From the NCBI GenBank assembly GCA_003211555.1, contig QCSH01000011.1, positions 1 through 32,768 on the forward strand: DNA of 32,768 nt, given 5' to 3'. This document shows positions 31,889 through 32,768 of this stretch, piece after piece. A model generated the notes under the pieces. That model did not search any database and was not told the DNA's origin. It saw nothing but the letters and a program-made list of their open reading frames with translations. Source of the DNA: Pelagibacteraceae bacterium AG-470-G21. Lineage in GTDB: Bacteria; Pseudomonadota; Alphaproteobacteria; Pelagibacterales; Pelagibacteraceae. Position 1 is the first letter of the stretch. Every line of letters begins with the position of its first letter. The position numbers and the translations under genes were made by a program.

Positions 31889-32768
31889 TCAATATTGCTT
31901 TGTTTGGTCTTGGTAGAATAGGATTGCTGCATGCAAAAAACTTAACTAACAATAAAAATTTTAATCTTAAATATATTTTTGATATAAACAAAAAGGTTTC
32001 AAAAAAGATTGCAAAAAGTCTTAATTGTAAAAATATCGAAAATACTCAAATTGCACTTAAAGATAAAAATATTGATTGTATTTTTATAAGTTCGCCAACA
32101 GCTACTCATCTTAAACTTATATTTGAAAGCGTAAAGAACGGTAAAACAGTATTTTGTGAAAAACCTTTAGATTTAAATTTAAATAAAATTTTAAAATACG
32201 AAAAAAAGATAAATAAATTTAAACATAAAATTCAAATTGGTTTTAATAGGAGATATGACACCGGACATAGCTTATTAAAAAATAGTTTAAAAAAAGGTAA
32301 GATAGGCAAACTTGAAAAAATTATTATTACCAGTAGGGATCCAGCAGCACCTTCTATAAAATATTTAAAAGCTTCTGGAGGTATATTTAAGGACATGATG
32401 ATACATGATTTTGATCTTGCAAGATATTATGCAGGTAATGATAAATTTGTTTCAATTTTTGCAACAGGAAGCAATATATCAAACAAATATTTCAATAAAC
32501 TTAAAGATTTTGAACTTGCAACAGCAGTATTAAAAACAAAAAGTGGAATTCAATGTGTTATTAGTAATTCAAGACATTGTAGCTTTGGTTATGATCAAAG
32601 GGTTGAATTATTTGGTAGCAAGGGAATGGTTATTTCAGATAATGTTAAGCAAAACGAAATTAGCGAATATTCTAATAAAAATACGAATGCTGGTTCTAAC
32701 TTCAAACACTTCTTCACGGAAAGGTATGAGCAAGCTTATAAAGACCAGTTAAATGACCTTGCTAAATT
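31873..32768 (+). CDS. iolG: Inositol 2-dehydrogenase, 5' part (cut by window end)
   Basis: Oxidises myo-inositol to scyllo-inosose with NAD, the entry step of the pathway. 298 residues are visible and the frame stays open at the window edge, so roughly the last tenth is missing. Rossmann loop FGLGRIGLLHA at 11-21; catalytic Lys97 in CEKP, Asp174 and His178 in GGIFKDMMIHDFDLAR. Further IolG landmarks are IGFNRRYD, SRDPAAPS and NSRHCSFGYDQRVELFGSKGM. Starts inside the end of the preceding Gfo gene (16-base overlap). Lys97, Asp174 and His178 correspond to the known B. subtilis IolG catalytic set. Confidence 0.92.
   Translation, partial: MGKNLINIALFGLGRIGLLHAKNLTNNKNFNLKYIFDINKKVSKKIAKSLNCKNIENTQIALKDKNIDCIFISSPTATHLKLIFESVKNGKTVFCEKPLDLNLNKILKYEKKINKFKHKIQIGFNRRYDTGHSLLKNSLKKGKIGKLEKIIITSRDPAAPSIKYLKASGGIFKDMMIHDFDLARYYAGNDKFVSIFATGSNISNKYFNKLKDFELATAVLKTKSGIQCVISNSRHCSFGYDQRVELFGSKGMVISDNVKQNEISEYSNKNTNAGSNFKHFFTERYEQAYKDQLNDLAK

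Noticed and set aside
32543-32752. Plus-strand short open frame near the window end
   Set aside because: It overlaps iolG in another frame; the iolG frame has full family motifs.
1-32768. CRISPR arrays, tRNA or rRNA genes, insertion sequences, phage genes
   Set aside because: No regularly spaced repeats, cloverleaf-like sequences, transposase motifs or phage proteins were seen on either strand.

Overview
The window looks like a piece of a streamlined marine alphaproteobacterial genome, most likely SAR11 (Pelagibacterales) or a close relative. This is an inference from the strong AT bias (about 30% GC by eye), Lys/Asn/Ile-rich proteins, very tight gene packing with ATGA and stop-start junctions, and the gene mix: periplasmic binding protein ABC transporters, gamma-butyrobetaine-type dioxygenase, inositol and sugar oxidation genes. 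No tRNA, rRNA, CRISPR, IS element or phage gene was seen. No gene-free stretch exceeds 300 bases; the longest is 18563-18739. No transcription factor is encoded in the window.

Layout. (1) 1-615: 3' part of a 3-hydroxyisobutyrate dehydrogenase gene. (2) 6777 down to 616, minus strand: a peptide/opine-type ABC importer operon (binding protein, hairpin, two permeases, one fused double ATPase) with an AhpD-like CMD protein and a DUF924 protein translationally attached at its 3' end. (3) 8364-6839, minus: a histidinol-phosphatase-like phosphatase overlapping a class I glutamine amidotransferase. (4) 8452-9555, plus: a gamma-butyrobetaine/TauD family dioxygenase. (5) 13524-9545, minus: PEP carboxylase, CcdA and a flavodoxin-fold NAD(P)H reductase, packed with 0-2 base gaps. 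(6) 18562-13559, minus: a sugar module with fucose/ribose mutarotase, ribokinase, L-glyceraldehyde-3-phosphate reductase (YghZ type), ROK kinase, GarR-like beta-hydroxyacid dehydrogenase and a fumarylacetoacetate-hydrolase family enzyme. (7) 18740-19117, plus: an orphan DsrE-like CXXC protein behind a cluster of palindromes. (8) 26033-19179, minus: iolD, a Gfo/Idh/MocA oxidoreductase, a D-2-hydroxyacid dehydrogenase and a ribose/fructose-type ABC importer (ATPase, permease, binding protein). (9) 26086-29813, plus: aldehyde dehydrogenase, HpcH/HpaI aldolase, a second D-2-hydroxyacid dehydrogenase and a small pilin-like membrane protein. (10) 30716-29814, minus: iolE. (11) 30743-32768, plus: a Gfo/Idh/MocA oxidoreductase and iolG, cut by the window edge.

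How the genes may work together. IolG, IolE and IolD are the first three steps of inositol breakdown (oxidation, dehydration, ring opening) and are recognised with good confidence. The canonical next steps (IolB isomerase, IolC kinase, IolJ aldolase, IolA dehydrogenase) are not in the window. Instead there are an aldehyde dehydrogenase, a class II HpcH aldolase, two D-2-hydroxyacid dehydrogenases and two extra Gfo-type oxidoreductases. The CUT2-type importer between iolD and the sugar module is the obvious uptake system for a cyclitol or monosaccharide. This possibly altered inositol or deoxy-sugar route is the most interesting part of the window. Gene ends were checked in the sequence, and several starts were moved inward from the longest possible ORF where an SD, an ATGA overlap or a family N-terminus supported it.
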